Shown here: positions 34,555-43,874 of the stretch, in pieces
How the letters are laid out: each line of letters starts with the position of its first letter
Numbering within the stretch: the stretch's first letter is position 1
NCBI RefSeq assembly: GCF_019931195.1
Contig: NZ_JAIOUO010000002.1
Location: forward strand, 248,001 to 312,000
DNA length: 64,000 bases
Direction: 5' to 3'
Source: Marinobacter sp. F4216
Lineage (GTDB): Bacteria > Pseudomonadota > Gammaproteobacteria > Pseudomonadales > Oleiphilaceae
Translations under genes and position numbers: made by a program
Notes under the pieces: generated by a model
The model's input: the letters and a program-made list of their open reading frames with translations, nothing else
Told to the model about the DNA's origin: nothing
Database searches by the model: none

Positions 34555-35733
34555 ATGACAAAGAAACCGCCGGAGGAGAGACGGACGCGAATGCTGGCAG
34601 CCCTGAGCGGCGGATGGGTGGCGGATGCAGCCAGCCTGGGGTTGCACTGGCTCTACAGCAGCGAGCGTATCCTGGACGTGGCCGGTCAGTGCCCGGAGTT
34701 TGTTCCGCCTCGAGTGGACTATTTCGATGGGGTGTTTGGCTTCTTCGCTCATGAAGGCAAGAAGCCGGGTGATATGAGCCACTATGGTGCTGCCACAAAA
34801 GTACTCACCGACAGTCTTCTGGCCAACGACGGCCAGCTCAATGTCCGGGATTACCAGCGACGTTTTGTGAACTATTTCGGCCCGGGCGGCGGGTGGCAGG
34901 GTTTTATCGATAACCCCACCCGGTGGACACTCATCAACCTTGCCGCCAATGAACAGAAAGCCATTGAGGAGGCTTTCGCGTCTATCGACACCGACCTGAC
35001 GGACAAACAAAAGCGCGTGCTGGTGCAGAAGGTGATGCCCTACGTCCGGCGGCTCAGCGGCGATGCACTGGCGGCCCCTGTTCGGGAGGCAATCAACCTG
35101 ACCTACAAGGAATCCGGGATTCAGGATGCCGGCGTGTTCCTCGCCCAAACCATTGACCGAAAACTGTCGCCGGAGAGTGGTGCGGACGATACTCAGCTGC
35201 CCGCCGTTTCCAAGCTTCCACCGCTGGTTGCTTGCTATGCCGGAAAACAAAATTTGATGGCGCAGGTGGACGCGGCAGTGCGGGTCACCAACAACAGCGA
35301 TGAGGCCGTTGCCTGGGCGCACTGCACGGCCCGCCTTCTGGAAGGGCTGTTTGTGGGGCAGGCTCTGGCGGAAGCCATGGACGCCGCGGCAGAACTGGCT
35401 CCGGATGCAACGAGTTTGGCACGTGCACGAACCAGCGCACCGCTCGATGCAATAAACGCCGGAGATACTTTCGGTCGCACTTGTTATCTGGACGAGGCCA
35501 TGCCGGTCAGCTTTCACATCATCAGCCAGGCTCAATCCTTTGCCGAGGCCGTCCGTGCCAACATTCACTGCGGTGGCGATTCGTGCGGACGGGCTTGGCT
35601 CATCGGGCCTGCCATGGCGGCCATCCACGGAGTCGGGGGTGAGCGGGGCATACCGCTGAGCTGGTTGTCACGGGTTACGGGTGCCGCCGACCTCTATGGC
35701 GATCTGGAAGCGTTGATCCCTGGCGAACGTTAA
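34555..35733 (+). CDS. J1-crystallin-like ADP-ribosylglycohydrolase-fold protein
   Basis: 392 residues. The start of the fold is GGWVADAASLGLHWLY, where ordinary ADP-ribosylglycohydrolases have a GDALG motif. The second motif is DMSHYGAATKVLTDSLL, where active enzymes have a DDT-type metal site. The end has IHCGGDSCGRAWLIGPAMAAIHG in place of GGDTDT. The ADAASxxxHWxY, YG and GGDxCxRA pattern is that of the J1-crystallin-like subfamily. Two or more metal-binding aspartates look lost, so hydrolysis of ADP-ribose bonds is doubtful. No partner ADP-ribosyltransferase is seen nearby. Its stop overlaps the stop of the convergent methyltransferase gene. Confidence 0.78.
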   Translation: MTKKPPEERRTRMLAALSGGWVADAASLGLHWLYSSERILDVAGQCPEFVPPRVDYFDGVFGFFAHEGKKPGDMSHYGAATKVLTDSLLANDGQLNVRDYQRRFVNYFGPGGGWQGFIDNPTRWTLINLAANEQKAIEEAFASIDTDLTDKQKRVLVQKVMPYVRRLSGDALAAPVREAINLTYKESGIQDAGVFLAQTIDRKLSPESGADDTQLPAVSKLPPLVACYAGKQNLMAQVDAAVRVTNNSDEAVAWAHCTARLLEGLFVGQALAEAMDAAAELAPDATSLARARTSAPLDAINAGDTFGRTCYLDEAMPVSFHIISQAQSFAEAVRANIHCGGDSCGRAWLIGPAMAAIHGVGGERGIPLSWLSRVTGAADLYGDLEALIPGER

Positions 35734-36212
35734 ATCCAGCGGCGCACTTCGGACCGGTACTGGTCGTAGGAAGCCCCAAATTTTTCGTGCATAAACCGCT
35801 CCTCGGGTGCAATCTGAAAGCGGTTCATGTACACGATGAACGCAGGAAGAAACAGCAGCGCAAGGACGCTGCCCAGATACAGCCCCCAGGCAATCAGTAC
35901 AAGAAGAAACCCAAGGTACATCGGGTTCCGTGAGTGTTGGTACACGCCGCCCACCACCAGGCTTGCGGATTGCTCCGGGACTCGCGGATCGACGGTCGTC
36001 CCCGCGGCTCTGAACTCAAGGACGCCCAGCAGGGCAATACCAACCCCTGCGACAGCAACGCCAATTGCCCACCCTGCCGTGCCGGGTAGGGAGAAAGCCA
36101 GGCTTGGGCTGACTCGGGCAATGGCCCACATCCCGACGGCGACGATGATCACCAGCACGACGGGCGGTATTTTAAGCTCGAGTGGTCTCAGATTGGCTTG
36201 ATCAGAATCCAT
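35730..36212 (-). CDS. isoprenylcysteine carboxyl methyltransferase-family protein
   Basis: 160 residues, four or five membrane segments. The C-terminal catalytic pattern is GGVYQHSRNPMYLGFLLVLIAWGLYLG, then EERFMHEKFGASYDQYRSEVRRWI, which gives the SAM-binding RNPMY and the E-E-x-x-L/F-x-x-x-F-G motif of ICMT/PEMT-like enzymes. Substrate unknown. It lies 17 bases after the end of the 154-residue gene on the same strand and probably shares its promoter. Confidence 0.82.
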   Translation of the reverse strand: MDSDQANLRPLELKIPPVVLVIIVAVGMWAIARVSPSLAFSLPGTAGWAIGVAVAGVGIALLGVLEFRAAGTTVDPRVPEQSASLVVGGVYQHSRNPMYLGFLLVLIAWGLYLGSVLALLFLPAFIVYMNRFQIAPEERFMHEKFGASYDQYRSEVRRWI

Positions 36213-36229
36213 AGAGCAACAGCTTCCTG

Positions 36230-36694
36230 TTATTGGCCTGGGTTTCTACTGCGCAGAGTCTCATAGATTTTGTACACTGCGGCCAGTTCGATCTCCTCGG
36301 GGCCAAAATCCTCCCTGTCGACTTGCTCGAATCTGCTTATTTGTTCCGCCGTTATATGACTGCGTACCCAGTCTTCCAGAGCCTTTAACAGGACTCTTTC
36401 ATCCGGCCCCCCCATGCTGGGCCAGTGGACGTAGGGAACCAGTTCGGGATTTCGAATGAAATAAAGAGGGGCGGTTGCCCAATTCTTGTCTGCATTGCCC
36501 CGAATGCCAAAATGAAAGCCTTGACCATCATTGCGCTGAAACGAGGCTGATATCGAGCTCCCGTCCGGGCCGAACCGCGCGGAGCTGAGAGACATAGGCG
36601 CTTCCAGATCAGGCAATGAGGTTATGTAGTGCTGGAAGCCAATGCCAGCGAGCAACAGCACGATGAGTGTTGCCAGTGCTACCGATTTTCCCAT
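36230..36694 (-). CDS. unrecognised exported or membrane-anchored protein
   Basis: 154 residues, beginning with a single hydrophobic segment (VALATLIVLLLAGIGF) that acts as a signal anchor; a clear cleavage site or lipobox is not evident. The remainder is soluble and mixed: SSARFGPDGSSISASFQRND looks like beta strands and the last 50 residues are helical and acidic. I recognise no family. GGGAG precedes the ATG at 36694 by 7 bases. Likely co-transcribed with the downstream methyltransferase. Confidence 0.65.
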   Translation of the reverse strand: MGKSVALATLIVLLLAGIGFQHYITSLPDLEAPMSLSSARFGPDGSSISASFQRNDGQGFHFGIRGNADKNWATAPLYFIRNPELVPYVHWPSMGGPDERVLLKALEDWVRSHITAEQISRFEQVDREDFGPEEIELAAVYKIYETLRSRNPGQ

Positions 36695-36817
36695 GGTTCT
36701 CTCCCAATGCCTGGCCGAATCATACCGGGATTTTCCCCTTTGCCTATACTGCGATTAACCATGGCCGATGCTCCGGGCCGGATTTCAAGTCTGCTAACGA
36801 GATACCGAGCGATTTCT

Positions 36818-37288
36818 ATGAATTACGAGCAAAAGTCCGAGGAGATAGACAACAAGCTCCGGCGTGTAACCGATCCGTTCGGTAATCTTATGGTGGATCT
36901 GTTTCATTACATCGCTTTGTTTGCCATTGGCGGCGCCATTTTCTGGTCTGCCGTGATGGCCTTTGTTGACATGGCCTCCAAGGGCGGAGCCTCGATCTCC
37001 GATATTCTGCTGCTGTTTATCTACCTCGAACTGGGCGCCATGGTCGGCATTTACTTTAAAACGAACCATATGCCGACCCGCTTTCTGATTTACGTAGGCA
37101 TTACCGCCTTGACCCGAATGCTGATCGGCGACATACAGGCTCACCACCACGACCCCGGCATAGAGCTCCTGTACATCACCGGTTCCATCCTGTTGCTGGC
37201 ATTGGCCAATCTCGCGGTACGATACGGTTCTCACCGTTATCCGTCGCCGCCGATCCCCAAACCGGGTTCGAGCGTTACCAACGAATAA
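36818..37288 (+). CDS. PsiE-family membrane protein
   Basis: 156 residues with four membrane segments: FHYIALFAIGGAIFWSAVMAF, ISDILLLFIYLELGAMVGIY, FLIYVGITALTRMLIGD and LLYITGSILLLALANLAV. The stretch between the second and third segments, KTNHMPTRFLIYVGITALTR, and the IxLELGAMVGIYF pattern match the phosphate-starvation-inducible PsiE family. Function unknown. The frame is open from 36629, but that part overlaps the divergent gene; the ATG at 36818 (MNYEQKSEE) gives the normal length. It converges on fdxA with a strong terminator between. Confidence 0.82.
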   Translation: MNYEQKSEEIDNKLRRVTDPFGNLMVDLFHYIALFAIGGAIFWSAVMAFVDMASKGGASISDILLLFIYLELGAMVGIYFKTNHMPTRFLIYVGITALTRMLIGDIQAHHHDPGIELLYITGSILLLALANLAVRYGSHRYPSPPIPKPGSSVTNE

Positions 37289-37342
37289 TACGGAGGGATA
37301 ACCGGTTGGTTCCTACAAAATGCTTTCGAAGCGCCTGCAATA

Positions 37343-37370
37343 AAAAAGGGAAGCTGAAGCTTCCCTTTTT
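37343..37370. terminator. bidirectional terminator between psiE-like gene and fdxA
   Basis: AAAAAGGGAAGCT and AGCTTCCCTTTTT form a perfect 13-base palindrome around GA. The A-run and T-run make it a rho-independent terminator in both directions, as expected between convergent genes. Confidence 0.92.
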
Positions 37371-37393
37371 CATGTGCCGCTGCTGGAGCGAAC

Positions 37394-37717
37394 TCAGCGT
37401 TCCAGATGCTGAAGCTTGTTCGGCTTGCCGTCCCACTCTTCAGCGTCGGGCAGAGGATCTTTCTTCTCGGTGATGTTCGGCCACTTGCCGGCGAGATCGG
37501 CGTTGATCTCCACGAACTGGACCTGATCGGCGGGCAGCTCGTCTTCAGAGAAAATGGCTTCTGCCGGGCACTCGGGCTCACAAAGGGCGCAGTCGATGCA
37601 CTCGTCCGGGTCAATCACCAGAAAGTTCGGGCCTTCGTAGAAACAGTCTACAGGGCACACTTCTACACAGTCGGTGTACTTACACTTGATGCAGTTATCA
37701 GTAACGATAAACGCCAT
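37394..37717 (-). CDS. fdxA: 7Fe ferredoxin FdxA
   Basis: 107-residue ferredoxin carrying one 3Fe-4S and one 4Fe-4S cluster. Cysteines are at 9, 12, 17, 21, 25 and 40, 43, 46, 50 ([17 protein letters not shown] and [12 protein letters not shown]). This is the pattern of Azotobacter-type 7Fe ferredoxin I, with the usual C-terminal extension ending in [13 protein letters not shown]. Electron carrier with undefined partners. The position next to mutS is the same as in pseudomonads. Confidence 0.95.
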   Translation of the reverse strand: MAFIVTDNCIKCKYTDCVEVCPVDCFYEGPNFLVIDPDECIDCALCEPECPAEAIFSEDELPADQVQFVEINADLAGKWPNITEKKDPLPDAEEWDGKPNKLQHLER

Positions 37718-37875
37718 AATCAGATCCCTGGTCCAGTGGTCTATCTCATCGGGAGCTTGAAAACAGGCTCCAAGGTTATGTTTTTCTGCGCGACATTGTA
37801 GGGAGCGGCTTCGAGGGCCGCAAGCGCCCGGCCGGCATATGTTTATGCCAGACCTGAAAACTGTGTGGCGTCCCT

Positions 37876-40500
37876 CTATTTGCGCAGCAGTTCTTTCAGC
37901 TCGTAGAGCCGGTTGAGCGCTTCCCTGGGTGTCAGTCCATCCACATCCACGCTCTTCAGTGCTTCCTCAACGGCGCTTGGCTCCAGCGAGGCGAACATAT
38001 CGCCCTGGAAGGAGGGCTCGGACGCTGTGGGCTGCTTGGCCTCTGCCTTGGGCGCCGGCTGCGCCGCTGGTGCCTCGCCACCGGCCGGAACGGTGCTGCT
38101 CTCAAGGTGCGTTAGCTGATCCTTGGCGTTGCGGATCACGTCCTGGGGCACGCCGGCCAGTTTGGCTACCTGAAGCCCGTAGCTCTGGCTGGCAGGGCCA
38201 TCGTGCACGTTGTGCAGGAAGACGATGTTGTCGTCATGCTCGGTGGCGGTCAGGTGTACGTTCACCGCGTGCTCCAGATCCTCGGCCAACTGGGTCAGTT
38301 CAAAGTAATGGGTGGCGAACAGGGTATAGCAGCGGATGTTCTTCGCCAGGTGCTCGGCGGTCGCCCACGCCAGTGACAGGCCATCGAAGGTGCTGGTTCC
38401 CCGGCCCACCTCGTCCATCAGCACAAGGCTGTGCTCGGTGGCGTTGTGCAGGATGTTGGCGGTTTCGGTCATCTCTACCATGAAGGTGGAGCGGCCGCCC
38501 GCGATGTCATCTGAAGAGCCCATGCGGGTGAAAATGCGATCCACCGGGCCCAGCACGGCCCGGTTAGCGGGTACGAAACTGCCGGTATACGCCAGCAGGG
38601 CAATCAACGCGGCCTGACGCATGTAGGTAGATTTACCGCCCATGTTCGGGCCGGTGATCACCAGCATGCGGCGTTTGGTGTCCATCAGCAGGTTGTTGGG
38701 CACAAACGGCTCGTCCAGCAGTTGCTCAACCACCGGGTGACGACCTTCTTCAATATCGAAACCGGGGGATTCGCTGAACTCCGGCGCGGTGAAGCGCAGG
38801 CTGGTGGCCCGCTCGGCAAAGTTGGCCAGCACGTCCAGCTCGGACAGAGCCTGGGCGGCATCCTGCAGGGGCGCCAGTTCGGCGGCCACGGTTTCCAACA
38901 CTTCGTCGTAAAGCGCTTTTTCCCGTGCCAGCGCCCGGCTCTTGGCGCTCAGGGCCTTATCTTCGAATTCTTTCAGTTCCGGGGTGATGAAGCGTTCGGC
39001 GTTCTTCAGGGTCTGCCGGCGGATGTAATCAGCTGGCGCCTGATCGGACTGCGCCCGGCTGATCTCGATGTAGTAACCGTGCACCCGGTTGTAGCCCACC
39101 TTCAGGGTGCTGATACCGGTACGCTCCCGCTCACGGGTTTCCACGTCCAGCAGATACTGGCCCGCGTTTTCGCTGATGTTGCGGAGTTCATCCAGCTCTT
39201 CGTCGAAGCCTTCGCGGATGACACCGCCGTCCCGGATCACCACCGGCGGATTGTCGATCACCGCCCGCTCCAGCAAATCCGCCAGTTGCGGGTATTCGCT
39301 GATGATTGTCGCCAGCTTGACGATGTGGTGGGAGTTCACCGGTTTGAGGGTTTCCTGCAGGTCCGGAAGCACCTGGAACGCATCGCGTAGCCGGGCCAGG
39401 TCCCTGGGGCGGGCAGAACGCAGGGCCACACGGGAGAGAACTCGCTCGATGTCGCCAACGGCTTTCAGATGGTCATGCACAGGCTCGTAATGGAAACCAT
39501 CCAGCAGCGCAGAAACGGCCTGCTGTCTTTGCTTTACGGTGTCCACATCCCGCAGCGGACGGTTCAGCCAGCGCTTGAGTTCCCGGCCGCCCATGGCCGT
39601 GGCTGTGCGGTCCATGACCCAGGCCAGGGTGTACTGGTGCCCGCCCATCAGGTTGGTATCGATTTCCAGATTACGACGGCTGGCGGCATCGAGGATGACG
39701 GCTTCGTCCCGTCGTTCCCGGGTCAGTTTCCGGATGTGGGGCAGGGCGGTGCGCTGGGTTTCCTTGGCGTATTGAAGCAGGCAGCCGGCCGCGGAAATGG
39801 CGAGGTTGAGATCCTCGCAGCCGAACCCGGTCAGGTCTCGAACCTGCAGTTGCGAGGTAATCACCCGTCGAGCGGTGTCGGCTTCGAACAGCCACGGGCC
39901 CTGGCGACGGATGCCGGTGAAGCCCTCGAGAATTTCCTCGTACGGGAAGTCTTCGCTGATCAGGATTTCGGCCGGGCGCAGGCGCTGCAATTCACCTTGC
40001 AGGGCCTCCAGGTTTTCCAGCTCGGAAACGGAAAAACGGCCGCTGGAGATATCCAGTGAGGCAAAGCCAAACTGTTCCCGGTGGCTGTAAATCGCCACCA
40101 GAAGGTTGTCACGCCGGTCTTCCAGGAAGGCGTCGTCACTCAGGGTGCCCGGTGTCACGACGCGCACGACCTGGCGCTCGACAGGCCCTTTGCTGGTGGC
40201 CGGGTCACCAATCTGTTCTGCGACGGCAATGGATACGCCGGCGCGCACCAGGCGGGCGATGTAGCCCTCGGCGGCATGGAACGGAATGCCGGCCATGGGC
40301 ACCGGATTGCCTCCTGACTGGCCCCGCGCCGTCAGCGTAATATCCAATAGCTCCGCGGCTTTCTTGGCATCGTCATAGAACAGCTCGTAGAAGTCCCCCA
40401 TGCGGTAGAACACCATTTCGTTCGGGTGCTCGCCCTTGATTTTGAGGTATTGCCGCATCATCGGGGTGTGCTGGGACAGGTCGGTTTGAGCTGCTGACAT
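37876..40500 (-). CDS. mutS: DNA mismatch repair protein MutS
   Basis: Recognises mismatches and recruits MutL. 874 residues: mismatch-binding domain with the Phe-x-Glu motif in [13 protein letters not shown] (wedge Phe and Glu), connector, core and clamp domains, and an ATPase domain with [22 protein letters not shown] and [23 protein letters not shown] helix-turn-helix dimer region follows, then an Ala/Pro/Glu-rich linker (about residues 800-830) and a C-terminal tetramerisation segment ending [10 protein letters not shown]. The ATG at 40500 follows GGAAG; the frame continues 13 codons upstream without a better site. Confidence 0.97.
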   Translation of the reverse strand: MSAAQTDLSQHTPMMRQYLKIKGEHPNEMVFYRMGDFYELFYDDAKKAAELLDITLTARGQSGGNPVPMAGIPFHAAEGYIARLVRAGVSIAVAEQIGDPATSKGPVERQVVRVVTPGTLSDDAFLEDRRDNLLVAIYSHREQFGFASLDISSGRFSVSELENLEALQGELQRLRPAEILISEDFPYEEILEGFTGIRRQGPWLFEADTARRVITSQLQVRDLTGFGCEDLNLAISAAGCLLQYAKETQRTALPHIRKLTRERRDEAVILDAASRRNLEIDTNLMGGHQYTLAWVMDRTATAMGGRELKRWLNRPLRDVDTVKQRQQAVSALLDGFHYEPVHDHLKAVGDIERVLSRVALRSARPRDLARLRDAFQVLPDLQETLKPVNSHHIVKLATIISEYPQLADLLERAVIDNPPVVIRDGGVIREGFDEELDELRNISENAGQYLLDVETRERERTGISTLKVGYNRVHGYYIEISRAQSDQAPADYIRRQTLKNAERFITPELKEFEDKALSAKSRALAREKALYDEVLETVAAELAPLQDAAQALSELDVLANFAERATSLRFTAPEFSESPGFDIEEGRHPVVEQLLDEPFVPNNLLMDTKRRMLVITGPNMGGKSTYMRQAALIALLAYTGSFVPANRAVLGPVDRIFTRMGSSDDIAGGRSTFMVEMTETANILHNATEHSLVLMDEVGRGTSTFDGLSLAWATAEHLAKNIRCYTLFATHYFELTQLAEDLEHAVNVHLTATEHDDNIVFLHNVHDGPASQSYGLQVAKLAGVPQDVIRNAKDQLTHLESSTVPAGGEAPAAQPAPKAEAKQPTASEPSFQGDMFASLEPSAVEEALKSVDVDGLTPREALNRLYELKELLRK

Positions 40501-40580
40501 GGAGGCTTCCGGATTGACTGCTTTGGATGAGGTGGGCAATTGTAAGAAAATAACCGCCGGGATGAAATGAGGAGAGTGTC

Positions 40581-41081
40581 ATGGTGGCCAGCGATCAGGA
40601 ATTGAGTCAGGCGGCCGCAAGGCTGGGGGAGCTGCTGGAGTCGCAAGCTCAAACCATCGTTACCGCTGAAAGCTGCACCGGCGGCTGGGTGGCAAAGGCC
40701 CTGACTGACCGGGCCGGCTCATCCGCCTACGTACTGGGTGGGCTGGTCACCTACAGCAATGAGGCCAAGCACGACTGGCTGAAGGTCACCAGCGAATCGT
40801 TGAACAAGCATGGTGCTGTCAGTGAACCCGTGGTTCGGGAAATGGTGGCCGGGGCGCTGGCGGCATCCGGTGCCAATGTGGCGGTGGCCATCAGCGGTGT
40901 GGCAGGACCCGGCGGAGGAAGTCCGGACAAGCCCGTAGGGACAGTATGGTTCGCCTGGGGGTCTAATGCGGATTCCACACAGGCCGTGTTGAAACAGTTC
41001 CAGGGCGACCGCGATCAGGTGCGCCGGCAGGCGGTGCTCTTTGCGCTGCAGCAGGTGCATGACTATCTGCAGGAAGCCTGA
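40581..41081 (+). CDS. pncC: nicotinamide-nucleotide amidase (CinA C-domain)
   Basis: 166 residues equal to the CinA C-terminal domain. The catalytic Ser and surroundings are in VTAESCTGGWVAKALTDRAGSSAYVLGGLVTYSNEAK, with the conserved AISGVAGPGGGSPDKPVGTVW near residue 110. It deamidates nicotinamide mononucleotide to nicotinic acid mononucleotide. It is divergent from mutS and lies before recA, the usual order in pseudomonads and relatives. Confidence 0.94.
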   Translation: MVASDQELSQAAARLGELLESQAQTIVTAESCTGGWVAKALTDRAGSSAYVLGGLVTYSNEAKHDWLKVTSESLNKHGAVSEPVVREMVAGALAASGANVAVAISGVAGPGGGSPDKPVGTVWFAWGSNADSTQAVLKQFQGDRDQVRRQAVLFALQQVHDYLQEA

Positions 41082-41155
41082 ATCCCGCTCCTGAAAAAGA
41101 CGTTCACAGGAAGACACGCAAAGGGGGTTGGTCTCTTTTTCGGGGTGTGTTTTAA

Positions 41156-41175
41156 TACTGTGCAAATATACAGGA
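41156..41175 (+). promoter_or_regulatory. LexA (SOS) box upstream of recA
   Basis: TACTGTGCAAATATACAGGA matches the LexA consensus TACTGT-N8-ACAGTA in the CTGT-N8-ACAG core. It lies 96 bases before the recA start codon. A weaker CTGTATCTGCTGTACAG at 41181 has nine spacer bases and is less convincing. Confidence 0.9.
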
Positions 41176-41271
41176 AAGCGCTGTATCTGCTGTACAGCTT
41201 CCCAATCATTCGATTGAGCTACCGGTTGGGCCAGGTAACGGGTAGCAACGCCAACAGAGGGTTTTGCACTG

Positions 41272-42324
41272 ATGGAAGATAACCGCAAGAAAGCACTTAG
41301 CGCAGCACTGGGCCAGATCGAGCGTCAGTTCGGTAAGGGCGCCGTGATGAAAATGGGTGATCAGCCCCGTGAAGCCATTCCTGCGGTTTCCACCGGGTCC
41401 CTCGGGCTGGACGTTGCACTGGGTATTGGTGGCCTGCCATACGGTCGTATCGTCGAGATCTATGGTCCGGAGAGTTCCGGTAAAACCACACTGACCCTGC
41501 AGGTGATCGCTGAAGCCCAGAAGCAGGGCAAGACCTGTGCCTTCGTGGACGCCGAGCACGCTCTGGATCCGGTCTACGCTGAAAAGCTGGGCGTGAATGT
41601 GGACGACCTGCTGGTTTCCCAGCCGGACACCGGTGAGCAGGCGCTGGAAATCGCCGATATGCTGGTTCGCTCCAATGCGGTAGACGTGATCATCGTTGAC
41701 TCCGTGGCGGCCCTGACGCCGAAGGCGGAAATTGAAGGCGAAATGGGCGACAGCCACGTGGGTCTGCAGGCCCGTTTGATGTCCCAGGCGCTGCGTAAGC
41801 TGACCAGCAACGTGAAGAACGCCAACTGCCTGATGGTCTTCATCAACCAGATCCGCATGAAGATTGGTGTGATGTTCGGCAGCCCGGAAACCACCACCGG
41901 TGGTAACGCGCTGAAGTTCTACTCCTCCGTCCGTCTGGACATCCGTCGCATTGGTGCGGTCAAGGATGGCGACGAAGTGGTGGGTAACGAAACCCGTGTG
42001 AAAGTCGTTAAGAACAAGGTGTCTCCGCCTTTCCGTCAGGCCGAGTTCCAGATCATGTACGGCAAGGGCATCTACCACATGGCCGAGGTTCTGGACATGG
42101 GCGTGAAGGAAGGGTTTGTGGACAAATCCGGTGCCTGGTACTCCTACAACGGTGACAAGATCGGCCAGGGCAAGGCGAACGCCTGCAAGTTCCTGGAAGA
42201 GAACATGGACCTGGCTACCGAGATTGAAGCCAAGGTGCGCGACAAGTTGATGCCGAAGCCTGAGAGCAAGAAAAACGCGGCTGAAACGGCTGAACCGGCT
42301 GAAGCGAACGGCGAACTGCTTTAA
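41272..42324 (+). CDS. recA: recombinase RecA
   Basis: 350 residues. Forms the ATP-dependent filament for homologous recombination and activates LexA cleavage. Walker A is GPESSGKTT; the core [37 protein letters not shown] and [37 protein letters not shown] are all intact. The acidic C-terminus ([14 protein letters not shown]) is normal. A LexA box lies upstream. No recX follows; the next gene is an OsmC protein 210 bases on. Confidence 0.99.
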   Translation: MEDNRKKALSAALGQIERQFGKGAVMKMGDQPREAIPAVSTGSLGLDVALGIGGLPYGRIVEIYGPESSGKTTLTLQVIAEAQKQGKTCAFVDAEHALDPVYAEKLGVNVDDLLVSQPDTGEQALEIADMLVRSNAVDVIIVDSVAALTPKAEIEGEMGDSHVGLQARLMSQALRKLTSNVKNANCLMVFINQIRMKIGVMFGSPETTTGGNALKFYSSVRLDIRRIGAVKDGDEVVGNETRVKVVKNKVSPPFRQAEFQIMYGKGIYHMAEVLDMGVKEGFVDKSGAWYSYNGDKIGQGKANACKFLEENMDLATEIEAKVRDKLMPKPESKKNAAETAEPAEANGELL

Positions 42325-42333
42325 GTCCTGTTC

Positions 42334-42380
42334 GAACCCTGCGCCTTTCTCCTGTCCTTTGGGGCGATTGCGCAGGGTTC
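42334..42380 (+). terminator. stem-loop after recA
   Basis: GAACCCTGCGC (42334-42344) pairs perfectly with GCGCAGGGTTC (42370-42380). The loop is about 25 bases and no clear T-run follows, so termination is plausible but not certain. It lies 10 bases after the recA stop. Confidence 0.7.
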
Positions 42381-42533
42381 AAACCCTATCCCCCGCTTGT
42401 GTTGACCTCCCCCTCTTATCCTCTGAGTAATGGGTGCATTAGTTTATCTAATGCAACGGCCTAATAATCGTCGTTTTACGCCCGGCTGAACCGTTTCTAT
42501 GCTGAAGGTTCAGAACCCAGGGGAGTCGATGTT

Positions 42534-42983
42534 ATGTCCGTCCATCAAGCAGCTATTCATTGGCAACGCGCTGACCACGAATCTGAGTCCGGCACATACT
42601 CCCGGAATCACAGTGTCACCTTGAGTGGCGGCCAGCAGCTCAATGTTTCGGCCTCTCCTGAATTCAAGGGAGACCCTGAATGTGCCGATCCTGAGCAAAT
42701 GCTGATCAGCGCTGTATCCAGTTGTCACATGTTGTTCTTCCTGGCCATCGCCGACTTTCAGGGCTATCAGGTGGAGTCCTATGAGGACGATCCAAAAGGC
42801 TACCTGGAAAACCTGGAAACGAAGGGCAAGGCGGTGACCCGTATTGAGCTGTCGCCGCGAATCACCTTCGGCGGCGACAAGATGCCTGACCAGAAGGCGC
42901 TGGAGAGAATGCACACCAGCGCCCACAGCAACTGTTTTATTCGCAACTCGATCAAGGCGGACGTGACAATCAACTATCTTTAG
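42534..42983 (+). CDS. OsmC-family peroxide reductase-like protein
   Basis: 149 residues of the OsmC/YhfA-like fold. The two reactive-type cysteines are Cys64 (SAVSSCHMLFFLAI) and Cys134 (AHSNCFIRNSIKADV). In Ohr/OsmC proteins this pair reduces organic hydroperoxides. The ribosome site GGGGAG lies 8 bases before the ATG at 42534. It is monocistronic, between recA and the enoyl-CoA hydratase gene. Confidence 0.88.
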   Translation: MSVHQAAIHWQRADHESESGTYSRNHSVTLSGGQQLNVSASPEFKGDPECADPEQMLISAVSSCHMLFFLAIADFQGYQVESYEDDPKGYLENLETKGKAVTRIELSPRITFGGDKMPDQKALERMHTSAHSNCFIRNSIKADVTINYL

Positions 42984-43037
42984 AACAGCTATCCTTAATC
43001 AGGATTTGTGAACGGGGATTCCTGGCGGAGACGATTT

Positions 43038-43838
43038 ATGAATGACGTTCAGCTGGTGGAGGACGAGCTTCTCAGGGAAGACAAGGATGGGGCTGTCTAT
43101 CTGACGTTAAACCGTCCGGACAAATTCAACACCCTGTCCGAATCCTTGCTGGCTTCCTTACAGCGCGAATTGGATAACATCGCCTCCGACCCGGCGGTGC
43201 GTTGCGTGGTTATTGCGGCCACGGGGAAAGGTTTCTGTGCAGGGCACGACCTTCGGCAAATGCGTGCCCATCCGGATCATGGTTACTACCAGTCGCTTTT
43301 CCGGAGCTGCAGTGGGGTGATGCAGGGCCTAGTCAACCTGCCGGTGCCGGTGATTGCCAGGGTTCAGGGCATGGCGACGGCGGCCGGGTGCCAGCTGGTG
43401 GCAAGCTGCGATCTGGCCATTGCCGCCAGATCCGCGACGTTTGGCGTATCCGGCATCAACGTCGGCCTGTTCTGTTCCACCCCTGCTGTGGCCCTGTCCC
43501 GCAACATCAACGCCAAGCGTGCGTTCGACATGCTGGTGACCGCTGATTTCATCGACGCAGACACGGCTCTGGACTGGGGGCTGTTGAGTGGTGTCGCTGA
43601 CGATGCCGACCTGGATGCGGCCGTCGCTGCCAAGGTGGCTAAGATTCTCTCCAAAAGCCCGGCGGCGATCAGATTTGGCAAGGCCATGTTCCATCGCCAA
43701 CGGCAGATGTCGCTGGCGGAGGCCTATGAGTTGGCGGGTGAGGTCATGGCGGACAACATGATGAATGCCGATGCGCAAGAGGGCATTGATGCGTTTCTCG
43801 AGAAGCGCAAGCCAACATGGGAGCAACCGGGCCACTGA
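43038..43838 (+). CDS. enoyl-CoA hydratase/isomerase
   Basis: Crotonase-fold enzyme of 266 residues. The oxyanion-hole and CoA motifs are present: NRPDKFNTLSESLLASLQREL, then GKGFCAGHDLRQM (about residue 70), then IARVQGMATAAGCQLVASCDLAIAARSATFGVSGINVG. In the active-site region, the usual second Glu (as in rat hydratase) is replaced by surrounding Gly/Ile-rich sequence, so isomerase or other crotonase chemistry is possible. The ATG at 43038 follows GGCGGAGA. It is followed after 36 bases by an acyl-CoA synthetase, suggesting one operon for acyl-CoA metabolism. Confidence 0.88.
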   Translation: MNDVQLVEDELLREDKDGAVYLTLNRPDKFNTLSESLLASLQRELDNIASDPAVRCVVIAATGKGFCAGHDLRQMRAHPDHGYYQSLFRSCSGVMQGLVNLPVPVIARVQGMATAAGCQLVASCDLAIAARSATFGVSGINVGLFCSTPAVALSRNINAKRAFDMLVTADFIDADTALDWGLLSGVADDADLDAAVAAKVAKILSKSPAAIRFGKAMFHRQRQMSLAEAYELAGEVMADNMMNADAQEGIDAFLEKRKPTWEQPGH

Positions 43839-43874
43839 CAACGGCGTGGTTCGGTCCAGCCGAGAGAATGAGCG

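Noticed and set aside
34522..35628. 368-codon minus-strand frame across the J1-crystallin-like gene
   Set aside because: Antisense to a gene with clear family motifs and no domain of its own.
41181..41197. CTGTATCTGCTGTACAG as a second LexA box before recA
   Set aside because: The spacer between CTGT and ACAG is nine bases, one more than the LexA consensus; the site at 41156 fits exactly.
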